From Thermonema lapsum (GTDB taxonomy: Bacteria > Bacteroidota > Bacteroidia > Cytophagales > Thermonemataceae): 37,030 bases of DNA. The stretch spans positions 1-37,030 of the forward strand of contig NZ_JAASRN010000009.1 in assembly GCF_011761635.1 (NCBI RefSeq). Reading direction: 5' to 3'. Below, piece after piece: positions 24,374 to 32,987 of this stretch; position 1 is the first letter of the stretch; each line of letters begins with the position of its first letter. Below the pieces are notes generated by a model. The model had not been told where the DNA came from, did not search any database, and saw only the letters and a program-made list of their open reading frames with translations. Position numbers and translations under genes: made by a program.

Positions 24374-27300
24374 TCAGGCTTTCATGGCTTCGGCAAGCGA
24401 AACAGACACCTGCAGCTCGCGCCCATCTAAATCAAATACATGAGCATCGGGCAAGTCATCTACAAGTTCAAGCTGCAGGGCTTGCGTTTCCTGCATGATG
24501 TAAGGCTTGTGCACCTCTATGGCACGATTGAACAGCTCATCGAGTTTTTGCACACGAATGGCTATTTTATCCTGCACCTCAAACTGCAGGTCTTTTCGCA
24601 GGTTCTGAATGCGGTTCACCACATCGCGGGCAATGCCCTCCATGAGCAAATCATCGTCGAGACGGGTATCCAAAGCTACTGTTAAACCACGTTCGGAAGC
24701 TACCGACCATCCTTCAAGGTCTTTCGACTCAATGATGACGTCCTCTTGGGTGAGGGTGATGGACTGCCCTTCTACTTCTATGGTATAGCTGCCTGCCTGC
24801 TCCAGTGCTTTGATTTCAGAGGCTCCAAACTGTTGAATGGCTGATGCAATGGGCTTCATCAGCTGCTTGTATGTTTGTCCCAACCGGCGGAAGTTAGGCT
24901 TGACTGTTTTCACCAAAATGCCGGAAGAGTCATCTACAAATTCTATGTCTTTGACGTTCACCTCTGCCTTGATGATATCGGCAACTTCCTCTATTTGCCG
25001 GCGCATGCTGTCGTTCAGAACTGGGATAAGAATACGGTGCAATGGCTGACGCACTTTGATTTTTTCACGCTTGCGCAGTGCATGCGTAAGGGAAGAAATT
25101 CGCTGTGCCAAATCCATCTTTTCTTCCAAATCGGGGTCTATGAGAGCAGTAAGCGACTGCGGGAAGTCTGCCAGATGCACCGACTCAAAAGGCTCCTTAT
25201 TGGTGGTATCGTTCAGGTCTTTGTAAAGGCGCTCGGCATAGAAGGGTGCAAAAGGCGAAATCAGCTTGGCAATAGTTACTAGACACTCATAGAGGGTTTG
25301 GTAAGCCGCCACTTTGTCTTGGTTGTATTCGCCTTTCCAGAAGCGTTTGCGGTTCAAGCGCACATACCAGTTGCTCAGGTCTTCTATCACGAAGTGCTGG
25401 ATGGCACGGGTAGCCTTGGTGGGCTCGTAGTCCTCCATTGCTTGCTCTACGGTAGCAATCAAAGTATTGAGGCGAGAGATAATCCAGCGGTCGCTTTCGG
25501 GGCGTTGCGCCACAGGAATACTTTCTTCCTTGTAGGTAAAGCCATCGAGGTTGGCATACAGGGCAAAGAAACTATAGGTATTGTAGAGGGTGCCGAAGAA
25601 CTTACGCTTCACTTCATCGACACCGGCAAGGTCGAAGCGTAGATTTTCCCAAGGTGCCGCGTTGCTCACCATGTACCAGCGGGTGGCATCGGCACCGTAG
25701 GTAGCCAGTGTCTCGAAGGGGTCTATCACGTTGCCCTTCGATTTCGACATTTTATCGCCGTTTTTGTCAAGTACCAAGCCAGTAGAAACCACATTTTTGA
25801 AAGCCACGCTATCGAAGAGCATCACTGCCAGGGCATGCAGGGTAAAGAACCAACCGCGGGTTTGGTCCACCCCCTCGCTGATGAAGTCGGCAGGGAAGGA
25901 TTTTTTGAATGCCTCTTGGTTTTCAAAAGGATAATGCCACTGAGCATAAGGCATAGCGCCCGAATCGAACCACACGTCGACGAGGTCTGGCTCACGGTGC
26001 ATGGGTTTGCCACTGTCCGACACCAAAATGATTTCATCTACATAAGGACGGTGCAGGTCGGGCAAATCGGTAGATTGCTGCAAGCCCAAACGCTCGTTGG
26101 CTTTTTGTATTTCGGCGCGTAGCTCTTCCAACGAACCGATGCACTTTTCTTCACTGCCATCTTCGGTACGCCATACGGGCAAGGGCGTGCCCCAATAGCG
26201 CGAACGCGACAAGTTCCAATCAACGAGGTTCTCCAGCCAGTTGCCGAAGCGCCCTTCGCCAGTAGAAGCAGGCTTCCAATTGATGGTTTTGTTTAGTTCT
26301 ACCATGCGGTCTTTAAGGGCAGTGGTGCGTATAAACCACGAGTCCAAGGGGTAATACAAAACAGGCTTGCCCGTACGCCAACAGTGCGGATAGCTGTGTA
26401 CGTATTTTTCTACTTTAAATGCTTTATTTTCCTCCTTCAGAATAATAGATAGAATCACATCGGTGCTTTTATAGCCGGGCTGCGATTCATCTTCATCCAA
26501 ATAGTTTTTCACATAGAAATCATCGGGGGTAAATTCTTTGTGTGCCTTGATGCCCAAAGTCTTCATTTTTTGCAAAATGGCTTCGCCTATGGGGCGAATA
26601 AACTTACCTTCTTTGTCCACAGTAGGCGTGAGGTTGCCATCTTCGCCTTCCACAAGCATAGCAGGCACAGCGTTTTGTTTGGCTACGCGGGCGTCGTCTG
26701 CACCAAAAGTAGGCGAAACGTGCACAATGCCGGTACCTTCTTCGGTACTCACGAAATCGCCAATGATGACTCGGAAAGCTTGCTCGTTCCATTCTTCTTT
26801 TTGCAAGAAAGGCAAGAGCTGCTCATAACGGATGCCTTCGAATTCTTTGCCTTTCCATTGCCCGGCTATTTCATAAGGGATGAGCTTGTCGCCCGGCTTG
26901 TAGTCGCTCAAAGCCAAGCCTTCGGCTTTCTTGGAGAAGTAGGCAGGCAAACGGTCTTTAGCCAATATTACCGACACTGGGCGGTGAGTATAAGGGTTGA
27001 ACGTGCGCACTTTCACGTAGTCGATGTTTTCGCCCACTGCCAGTGCCATATTAGAAGGCAAGGTCCAGGGGGTAGTGGTCCATGCCAAAAAGAATACTTC
27101 TTCATCTTGCTTATCGAAAAGAAAAGCTGACAGCTCGCTGCGCTTCACCTTGAACTGAGCGACCACAGAAGTATCGCTCACTTCTTTATAGGTACCGGGA
27201 TAATTCAGCTCGTGCGAACTAAGCCCTGTTCCGGCAGCCGGCGAATAAGGTTGAATGGTATATCCCTTGTATAGCAGCCCTTTCTTATAGAGCTCTTTAA

Positions 27301-27787
27301 GCAAAAACCAAAGGGTTTCTATGTATTGGTTGTCGTAAGTAACGTAGGGATTGTTCAAATCGACCCAATAGCCCATTTCTTCGGTGAGGCGATTCCACAA
27401 GTCAGTATATTGCATCACCGTTTCGCGACAATGACGGTTGTATTCGGCTATGGATATCTTTTTGCCAATATCTTCTTTTTTGATGCCCAGCTCTTTTTCA
27501 ACTTGCAACTCCACAGGCAAGCCGTGAGTATCCCAGCCCGCTTTGCGTTTTACCTGATAACCTTTCAGGGTTTTGTAACGACAAAAGATGTCTTTGATGG
27601 TGCGCGCCATCACGTGATGAATGCCCGGCTTGCCGTTGGCTGAAGGAGGACCTTCATAGAAGACAAACGAAGGCTTGCCTTCTCTTTGGTTTACCGATTT
27701 TTCGAAAGTAGCATGCGATTTCCAAAAAGAAAGTATTTCGCGGTTGATATGGGCTAAATCAAGCCCTTTATACTCTGGGTATGGCAT
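24374..27787 (-). CDS. ileS: Isoleucyl-tRNA synthetase
   Basis: Charges tRNA-Ile with isoleucine and edits valine. The 1137-residue class I synthetase has its HIGH-type motif in GKPGIHHVMARTIKD (about residues 52-66), the editing domain block TTPWTLPSNMALAV, and KMSKS in GDKMSKSKGNVIDP near residue 676. The anticodon-binding and C-terminal domains fill the last 400 residues. The GIHH form of the motif and the length match the eukaryote-like IleS2 type found across Bacteroidota, a type that is often less sensitive to mupirocin. No T-box leader is visible. The gene diverges from the acyl-CoA dehydrogenase across a 398-nt gap. Confidence 0.97.
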   Translation of the reverse strand: MPYPEYKGLDLAHINREILSFWKSHATFEKSVNQREGKPSFVFYEGPPSANGKPGIHHVMARTIKDIFCRYKTLKGYQVKRKAGWDTHGLPVELQVEKELGIKKEDIGKKISIAEYNRHCRETVMQYTDLWNRLTEEMGYWVDLNNPYVTYDNQYIETLWFLLKELYKKGLLYKGYTIQPYSPAAGTGLSSHELNYPGTYKEVSDTSVVAQFKVKRSELSAFLFDKQDEEVFFLAWTTTPWTLPSNMALAVGENIDYVKVRTFNPYTHRPVSVILAKDRLPAYFSKKAEGLALSDYKPGDKLIPYEIAGQWKGKEFEGIRYEQLLPFLQKEEWNEQAFRVIIGDFVSTEEGTGIVHVSPTFGADDARVAKQNAVPAMLVEGEDGNLTPTVDKEGKFIRPIGEAILQKMKTLGIKAHKEFTPDDFYVKNYLDEDESQPGYKSTDVILSIILKEENKAFKVEKYVHSYPHCWRTGKPVLYYPLDSWFIRTTALKDRMVELNKTINWKPASTGEGRFGNWLENLVDWNLSRSRYWGTPLPVWRTEDGSEEKCIGSLEELRAEIQKANERLGLQQSTDLPDLHRPYVDEIILVSDSGKPMHREPDLVDVWFDSGAMPYAQWHYPFENQEAFKKSFPADFISEGVDQTRGWFFTLHALAVMLFDSVAFKNVVSTGLVLDKNGDKMSKSKGNVIDPFETLATYGADATRWYMVSNAAPWENLRFDLAGVDEVKRKFFGTLYNTYSFFALYANLDGFTYKEESIPVAQRPESDRWIISRLNTLIATVEQAMEDYEPTKATRAIQHFVIEDLSNWYVRLNRKRFWKGEYNQDKVAAYQTLYECLVTIAKLISPFAPFYAERLYKDLNDTTNKEPFESVHLADFPQSLTALIDPDLEEKMDLAQRISSLTHALRKREKIKVRQPLHRILIPVLNDSMRRQIEEVADIIKAEVNVKDIEFVDDSSGILVKTVKPNFRRLGQTYKQLMKPIASAIQQFGASEIKALEQAGSYTIEVEGQSITLTQEDVIIESKDLEGWSVASERGLTVALDTRLDDDLLMEGIARDVVNRIQNLRKDLQFEVQDKIAIRVQKLDELFNRAIEVHKPYIMQETQALQLELVDDLPDAHVFDLDGRELQVSVSLAEAMKA

Positions 27788-28185
27788 AACTGTAATGCTT
27801 TTTTATGTGAACAGATGAAGACAATGAATCGATGGAAAAGGAAGGCGTTGGTTCTGTATAAATCGCCTTGGGTCGTGAGCAGCTTGCCAAAAAACATTAC
27901 TCTTCCCCCCCAGGGGGGATAATAGCCAAAAGAATGGGCAGTGTGTGTGTGCTCACAAACATCTTAATCATGCATAAAATCAAAGGCTTTGCAAAAAAAC
28001 TAAATTTCGGGCAGTTGCGCAAATGAAAAGACAAGCACCTTTCCAGAAAGCGCCTTACAAAGGCAGGCATGTCATGCCCTCTATCTTTTGATTGAATGCT
28101 GAAAGAAAAACAAACTTTTTCAATCTTTGTTTAGTTTTAAAAAAACTAAAAATATTTCTATTTTTACACCAAAAGCACAAAAACC
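27788..28185. other. Divergent intergenic region, ileS to acyl-CoA dehydrogenase
   Basis: No credible gene is present; a 35-codon plus-strand frame at 27814-27921 has no support. Two perfect inverted repeats stand out. TCCCCCC and GGGGGGA at 27904-27919 are separated by CA, and GGCATG and CATGCC at 28066-28078 by one base. A short GT repeat lies near 27941-27950. I see no full TAnnTTTG box on either strand; TATCTTTTG near 28082-28090 is one base too long. Confidence 0.5.
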
Positions 28186-29340
28186 ATGACCGTTATAACC
28201 ACCGAAAAAGAGGGGCTGCTTAAAGAAATAGCCGAGAGCGTACGCGACTTTGCCGAGCATCGTATCCGTCCTTATATCATGGAATGGGACGAGAGCCAAA
28301 CCTTCCCCGTAGAGCTTTTCCGCGAACTGGGCGAGCTGGGCTTAATGGGCATCATAGTACCTGAAACATACGGCGGCGCTGGCTTGGGCTATGATGCCTA
28401 TGTAACTGCTATCATAGAGCTTGCCAAAGTGGACCCTTCCATCGCCTTATCGGTAGCAGCGCACAACTCGCTCTGCACCAACCACATATTGCAGTTTGGC
28501 ACCGAAGAGCAAAAACGCAAATACCTGCCCAAGCTGGCTTCGGGCGAATGGATAGGTGCTTGGGGCTTGACCGAGCCCAACACCGGCTCCGATGCTGGCA
28601 ACATGCGCACTACCGCCGTTGCCGATGGCGATTTTTATGTTATCAACGGAAGCAAAAACTTCATCACCCACGGCATCAGCGGACAAGTAGCCGTAGTGAT
28701 GACCCGCACTGGTGCCCCCAATACTTCGGGCAATGCTACCGCTTTTATTGTAGAGCGGGGTACACCCGGTTTTATGGCAGGCAAAAAAGAAAACAAACTG
28801 GGCATGCGGGCTTCTGAGACTGCCGAGCTTATCTTTGATAATTGCCGGGTGCCCAAAGAGAACATACTCGGACAGGTAGGCGACGGTTTCCGTCAGGCAC
28901 TGGCTATTCTCGATGGGGGACGCATATCCATTGCTGCCCTGTCGGTAGGCATTGCCGAAGGGGCTTACGAAGCCGCTTTGAAGTATGCCAAAGAGCGCGA
29001 ACAATTCGGGCAACCCATCGCCAAGTTTCAAGCCATTGCGTTTAAGCTGGCAGATATGGCAACCGAAATAGAAGCAGCCAAATTGCTGACTTATCAGGCT
29101 GCCTCACTCAAAGACCGCAAGTTGCCTGTTACCAAACAGTCTGCCATGGCGAAGTACTATGCTTCGGAAGTAGCTGTACGGGTAGCCAACGAAGCTGTAC
29201 AAATTTTCGGTGGCTACGGCTATGTGAAAGACTTTCCGGTAGAGAAATTTTACAGGGATGCCAAACTGTGCACCATAGGCGAAGGCACTTCCGAAATACA
29301 AAAGTTGGTCATCTCACGCCAAATCATCGGACGGCTCTAA
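28186..29340 (+). CDS. Acyl-CoA dehydrogenase, short/branched-chain type
   Basis: An FAD flavoprotein that introduces the alpha-beta double bond in acyl-CoA and passes electrons to ETF. The 384-residue length is standard. [13 protein letters not shown] and [10 protein letters not shown] are flavin and substrate blocks, and [12 protein letters not shown] and [16 protein letters not shown] are C-terminal family signatures. The catalytic base is E366 in IGEGTSEIQ, the position used in short- and medium-chain enzymes; isovaleryl-CoA dehydrogenases have it elsewhere. Acyl chain length cannot be set from sequence alone. It is a single gene with its own terminator. Confidence 0.93.
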   Translation: MTVITTEKEGLLKEIAESVRDFAEHRIRPYIMEWDESQTFPVELFRELGELGLMGIIVPETYGGAGLGYDAYVTAIIELAKVDPSIALSVAAHNSLCTNHILQFGTEEQKRKYLPKLASGEWIGAWGLTEPNTGSDAGNMRTTAVADGDFYVINGSKNFITHGISGQVAVVMTRTGAPNTSGNATAFIVERGTPGFMAGKKENKLGMRASETAELIFDNCRVPKENILGQVGDGFRQALAILDGGRISIAALSVGIAEGAYEAALKYAKEREQFGQPIAKFQAIAFKLADMATEIEAAKLLTYQAASLKDRKLPVTKQSAMAKYYASEVAVRVANEAVQIFGGYGYVKDFPVEKFYRDAKLCTIGEGTSEIQKLVISRQIIGRL

Positions 29341-29371
29341 CTACTATTCATAGTGTAATGCATAGCTCACT

Positions 29372-29401
29372 AACAGTCCGGAATATTTCCGGGCTGTTTT
29401 T
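29372..29401 (+). terminator. Terminator of the acyl-CoA dehydrogenase gene
   Basis: AACAGTCCGGAA (29372-29383) pairs with TTCCGGGCTGTT (29387-29398), with one G-T pair and a 3-nt loop, followed by Ts. Confidence 0.85.
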
Positions 29402-29421
29402 ATGATATGCTCGGCTTGCCT

Positions 29422-30180
29422 TTAGCGGGCATACACCGGCTCGCTCACCGGCGGCAAAGGCAAGAGCTTCAAAGCCGTTTCTTTTTTTAGCGGCACACAC
29501 AAGCCAAAACGAAAAGTAAGCATGTTATCGTTGCCGGGACGTGTGCCCAGCGTGCCGATGTTGTCGAGGTAATCGGTAGTGGGGTTCCACCAGCTCAATT
29601 CAGTGTGCAGCCCCCAGCCGTTGAAAAACACGTAGCGCATGCCGACACCAAAGGGAAACACAAGGGTCACCATACCGTATTCTTCCCCAGGGGCGCGCGT
29701 ATCGATTTGTTCTGCCAAGCTATTTCCTTCCAAGTCGCGCGGGTCATAGCGCAACAGCCCCGCCCCCAACTGCAAATAAGCTTGAAAGTATCTTCTGCGG
29801 ATGAAATTAAAATACAGACGGTATTGAAAACTCTGAAAGACGGTATTGAAAGCCTTCACCGTACGCACCGAAGGTTCGGGGGCTTGATAGGCATAGTTCT
29901 CACTGCGTAGTGACCCTACAAACAAATTTAAGGAGCTGTTCCACCTCATTTTTTTGGTGAAATGCAAAGCCATCGCCATGTGCGGAGACCAAAAGTCATA
30001 ACGGCTGCTGAGGTCGCCCATGTAGGCATTGCCACCAATGCCCATTTCAAGCAGGCGAGTATAGCGCTCGCTTTGTTCAATCAGATATTGAGCCTGAACC
30101 GGTGCTAAACCAGTAATTCCCCACAGACAGAAAAAAATGCCCCACCAACAGCTTTTCCATAAATCAACCGTTTGCTTCAT
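29422..30180 (-). CDS. Outer-membrane beta-barrel protein, PorG/DUF6089-like
   Basis: I chose ATG 30180 (252 aa) because MKQTVDLWKS begins a good signal peptide ending APVQAQ; the longer frame adds an unlikely 28 residues. The mature part opens with LEMGIGGNAYMGDLSS, a first barrel strand typical of the Bacteroidota PorG/DUF6089 group. It continues with alternating aromatic strands (FQSFQYRLYFNFIRRRYF, GVGMRYVFFNGWGLHTELSW). PorG belongs to the type IX secretion/gliding apparatus, but many homologues have other roles, and no por or gld genes are nearby. It diverges from asd. Confidence 0.72.
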   Translation of the reverse strand: MKQTVDLWKSCWWGIFFCLWGITGLAPVQAQYLIEQSERYTRLLEMGIGGNAYMGDLSSRYDFWSPHMAMALHFTKKMRWNSSLNLFVGSLRSENYAYQAPEPSVRTVKAFNTVFQSFQYRLYFNFIRRRYFQAYLQLGAGLLRYDPRDLEGNSLAEQIDTRAPGEEYGMVTLVFPFGVGMRYVFFNGWGLHTELSWWNPTTDYLDNIGTLGTRPGNDNMLTFRFGLCVPLKKETALKLLPLPPVSEPVYAR

Positions 30181-30257
30181 GCTTACCCGTACTTGGTTGC
30201 TTGAAAGATAATGAACTTTTGTCAATGAAGCCATGTACCCCTCATGTCTCTTTCTTC

Positions 30258-30287
30258 TTTGCACTTTACTTACAATCTATATCTTTG
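30258..30287 (+). promoter_or_regulatory. Promoter of asd
   Basis: TTTG (30258-30261), an 18-nt spacer and TATCTTTG (30280-30287) match both boxes. The leader would be about 25-30 nt. Confidence 0.6.
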
Positions 30288-30319
30288 AGGCACGTTTAGT
30301 AAGTATTCAACCATTCAAA

Positions 30320-31321
30320 ATGAAAAGTTTTATGAAAGTAGCAGTGGTAGGTGCCACCGGCTTAGTAGGCGGCACCATACTTCGAGTGCTCGAAGAGCGC
30401 CATTTTCCTGTATCCACTTTACTGCCAGTAGCTTCGCCAGCTTCAGTAGGCAAAAAAATAAGCTTCAACGGGCAGGAATACACCGTCATGAGCGTAGAAG
30501 ACGCCATAACCCAAAAGCCAGACATCGCCATTTTTTCGGCAGGCAGCAGCACCTCACTGGAATATGCGCCCCGCTTTGCAGAAGTAGGCACTTTCGTTAT
30601 CGACAACTCTTCTGCCTGGCGCATGCATCCGGACAAAAAGCTGATTGTACCGGAAATCAACGGTCATCTGCTCACCCAAGAGGACAAAATCATAGCCAAT
30701 CCCAATTGCTCTACTATTCAGATGTTGATGGCACTGCATCCGCTGCACCGCCGCTATCGCCTCAAACGCATTGTGGTGGCTACCTACCAAGCAGTAACCG
30801 GCACCGGTAAAAAAGCGGTGGACCAATTGATGGAAGAGCGTGCTGGCAAGGAAGCAAGTCATAAGGCGTATCCCTACCCCATCGACCTGAATGCGCTGCC
30901 TCATATAGATGTGTTCATGGAAAACGGTTACACTAAAGAGGAAATGAAGATGGTGAACGAGACCCGTAAAATCTTACAAGACGAAAGCATAGGTGTAACC
31001 GCCACGGCAGTACGTATCCCAGTTATCGGCGGGCACTCCGAAGCAGTGAATGCCGAATTTCACGAAGATTTTGAGATGGAAGCAGTGCGGCAACTGCTGC
31101 AAGAAGCTCCGGGCGTTGTCTTGCTCGATAACCCCGCCCAACTCGAATATCCCATGCCGCTTTACGCTCAAAACCGCGATGAGGTATTTGTAGGACGCTT
31201 GCGCCGCGACGAAAGTCAGCCGCGAACACTCAACCTGTGGGTAGTCGCCGATAATCTTCGCAAAGGGGCAGCAACCAATGCCGTGCAAATTGCTGAACTA
31301 CTAGCGAGTAAATTCTTTTAA
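30320..31321 (+). CDS. asd: Aspartate-semialdehyde dehydrogenase
   Basis: Reduces aspartyl phosphate with NADPH to the semialdehyde, the second step after LysC. I chose ATG 30320 (333 aa, MKSFMKVAVV), with ATG 30332 as a close alternative; the longer frame starting at 30233 runs across the promoter. GATGLVGGTIL is the cofactor loop, NPNCSTIQM holds the active-site cysteine, and RIPVIGGHSEAVNAEF holds the general-base histidine. The length fits the bacterial usg-like/Gram-positive class. It is a single gene closed by a long hairpin. Confidence 0.95.
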   Translation: MKSFMKVAVVGATGLVGGTILRVLEERHFPVSTLLPVASPASVGKKISFNGQEYTVMSVEDAITQKPDIAIFSAGSSTSLEYAPRFAEVGTFVIDNSSAWRMHPDKKLIVPEINGHLLTQEDKIIANPNCSTIQMLMALHPLHRRYRLKRIVVATYQAVTGTGKKAVDQLMEERAGKEASHKAYPYPIDLNALPHIDVFMENGYTKEEMKMVNETRKILQDESIGVTATAVRIPVIGGHSEAVNAEFHEDFEMEAVRQLLQEAPGVVLLDNPAQLEYPMPLYAQNRDEVFVGRLRRDESQPRTLNLWVVADNLRKGAATNAVQIAELLASKFF

Positions 31322-31340
31322 AAGCCTTTGCTATACTTTT

Positions 31341-31392
31341 GCGCAGCAAGTCCTCTTGAAAAGAGACGGCTTGTTGCGCTTTATTTTACTTT
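31341..31392 (+). terminator. Terminator of asd
   Basis: GCGCAGCAAG (31341-31350) pairs with CTTGTTGCGC (31370-31379), with one G-T pair. An inner CTCTT/AAGAG stem closes on GAA, and a T-rich tract follows. Confidence 0.75.
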
Positions 31393-31630
31393 GCCTCACT
31401 TTTTTTGCCTTCTCGGGTGCCTATCCTTTCGACCTTCTCAGCCCTTTGTCATGCCGCCTGTCTTCGCTTTGTCGTTTCAAGCGTTTGCGAGAAATCGCTT
31501 TTGCTTTCTGTTGCTTGACCGGGGTTAAAATTTTTCACTCGCTTCATTCTTTCGAGACAACAAGCTACGCCTAAGTCCTATTCGAAGCCTTGGCTTGTGT
31601 TGTATTTGTGAGCAAGCGGGCTTTGATTCT
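31393..31630. other. Non-coding stretch between the two terminators
   Basis: Nothing codes convincingly here. An imperfect long inverted repeat is present: CGCTT (31540-31544) and ACAACAAGC (31557-31565) face GCTTGTGTTGT (31593-31603) and AAGCG (31614-31618). It could be a structured RNA or chance. Confidence 0.3.
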
Positions 31631-31663
31631 AAAAAAAGAGCGGCACCTTGTTGGGTACCGCTC
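31631..31663 (-). terminator. Terminator of the leucine dehydrogenase gene
   Basis: GAGCGG-C-ACC (31638-31647) pairs with GGT-A-CCGCTC (31654-31663), with one mismatch. Seven As at 31631-31637 give the U tract on the minus strand. Confidence 0.85.
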
Positions 31664-31715
31664 CGAACCCCTATGAACAAACAGGCATGTGCACCCGACA
31701 CATACCCGGCTGCTC

Positions 31716-32822
31716 CTATATACGGCTTTTGAGCTTGGCAGCATTATGAATACGCTCCATAGCGGTGCGCAAAGCTGCTTCGTGCGTAGTTATATTTTCT
31801 TTTTCGGCTTTTTCGAAGAGAGCAAGCGTAAAATCATAAATACGCTCGGTTTGCTCGTAGGCACGCTGACGGTTGTAAACAGGCAGCGCTATTTCGGTAT
31901 ATACGTTGATGATGCCACCGGCATTGATAAGAAAGTCGGGCGCATATAAGATGCCCTTTTCTTGACACATCTTGGCATGACGCACTTCATCTTCCAGTTG
32001 GTTGTTGGCAGCACCGGCAATGATAGCACATTTCAAGCGCTCCAAAGTATTGTCGTTGACGGTGGCGCCCAAAGCACAAGGGGCGTAGATGTCCATGTCA
32101 AGGTCGTAAATGCTGTCAGGGTTTTCAATTACTTGTGCCCCTTTTTCTTGGGCTGCTTTGAGACGGTCTTCGTAGATGTCGCTGACAAACACCACAGCGC
32201 CTTCTTTTACCAGGTGCTCAATCAGGTGGATACCCACATGCCCGGCTCCTTGCACTGCCACGCGCTTGCCCTGCAAGCTATCGTTTCCATACACTTTTTT
32301 GGCAGAAGCCTTCATGCCCATGTACACGCCATAGGCAGTAACCGGTGAGGGGTCACCACTGCCACCCAAGCTTTCCGGCTTGCCGGCTACATAAGAGGTC
32401 TCCATTGCCACATATTCCATATCTTGGGTAGAAATGCCTACATCTTCGGCGGTGATGTACTTGCCCCCCAGATTGTTGACAAATTTGCCAAATGAACGGA
32501 AGAGCATTTCCGATTTGTGCTTACGAGGGTCGCCGATAATCACGGCTTTGCCACCGCCTAAGTTCAAGCCGGAGATGGCGTTTTTAAGGGTCATTCCACG
32601 CGACAAACGCAGCACATCACGCAAAGCATCAGCTTCGTTTTCGTACATCCACATGCGGGTACCGCCAGTAGCTGGTCCCAATACGGTATTGTGAATGGCT
32701 ATGATGGCTTTGAGTCCGGTGGCTTTGTCGTAACAAAACATCACCTGCTCGTGCTGCAAGTGCTCCAGCTCGCTAAATACCGAGCTTTGCAGTTGGGTGG
32801 GGTTAAGGGTATTCACATCCAT
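31716..32822 (-). CDS. Leucine (Leu/Val/Phe-type) dehydrogenase
   Basis: Reversibly deaminates branched-chain amino acids with NAD. The 368-residue length fits the Leu/Phe/Val dehydrogenase group rather than the longer glutamate dehydrogenases. GPATGGTRMW and TLKNAISGLNLGGGKAV place two lysines, K80 and K92, twelve residues apart like the substrate-binding and catalytic lysines of leucine dehydrogenase. VQGAGHVGIHL is the NAD loop, and INAGGIINVYTE is a conserved C-terminal block. It is a single gene with a terminator and a plausible promoter. Exact substrate preference is unknown. Confidence 0.92.
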   Translation of the reverse strand: MDVNTLNPTQLQSSVFSELEHLQHEQVMFCYDKATGLKAIIAIHNTVLGPATGGTRMWMYENEADALRDVLRLSRGMTLKNAISGLNLGGGKAVIIGDPRKHKSEMLFRSFGKFVNNLGGKYITAEDVGISTQDMEYVAMETSYVAGKPESLGGSGDPSPVTAYGVYMGMKASAKKVYGNDSLQGKRVAVQGAGHVGIHLIEHLVKEGAVVFVSDIYEDRLKAAQEKGAQVIENPDSIYDLDMDIYAPCALGATVNDNTLERLKCAIIAGAANNQLEDEVRHAKMCQEKGILYAPDFLINAGGIINVYTEIALPVYNRQRAYEQTERIYDFTLALFEKAEKENITTHEAALRTAMERIHNAAKLKSRI

Positions 32823-32845
32823 CGGCTTGGTGTATAAAATTTGAC

Positions 32846-32853
32846 TACTTTTG
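32846..32853 (+). promoter_or_regulatory. Candidate -7 box for the ABC exporter gene
   Basis: TACTTTTG matches TAnnTTTG, 135 nt before the ATG at 32988. A TTG at 32827-32829 is at a short 16-nt spacing. Confidence 0.3.
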
Positions 32854-32876
32854 TGTATCTACACAGAAATTGACTG

Positions 32877-32907
32877 CAACAATAGGAAACTTTTTGAGTT
32901 GTAACAA
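32877..32907 (-). promoter_or_regulatory. Candidate promoter for the leucine dehydrogenase gene
   Basis: On the minus strand TTG (32907-32905), a 20-nt spacer and TATTGTTG (32884-32877), one mismatch from TAnnTTTG. It overlaps the divergent control region of the ABC gene. Confidence 0.35.
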
Positions 32908-32987
32908 CATGTCTGTTATATAAAAGCAAGCGCAAGTTAAGCAACTTATTTAAAAAGGACAATTTTTAATTACCATAATACAAAAAA

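Noticed and set aside
27814-27921. A 35-codon plus-strand ORF upstream of the acyl-CoA dehydrogenase
   Set aside because: It has no promoter or initiation context, crosses the C/G palindrome, and its product has no recognisable features.
27780-28185. T-box or other riboswitch before ileS
   Set aside because: No T-box sequence or specifier stem was recognised, and T-boxes are not expected for this gene in Bacteroidota.
30181-30264. N-terminal extension of the PorG-like barrel
   Set aside because: The signal peptide begins at the internal ATG at 30180; a 28-residue leader before it would block export and reaches towards the asd promoter.
31328-31574. Two plus-strand ORFs after asd, one with a signal-like hydrophobic stretch
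   Set aside because: They run through the asd terminator hairpin and its T tract, start at poor codons, and have low-complexity F/L/C-rich products.
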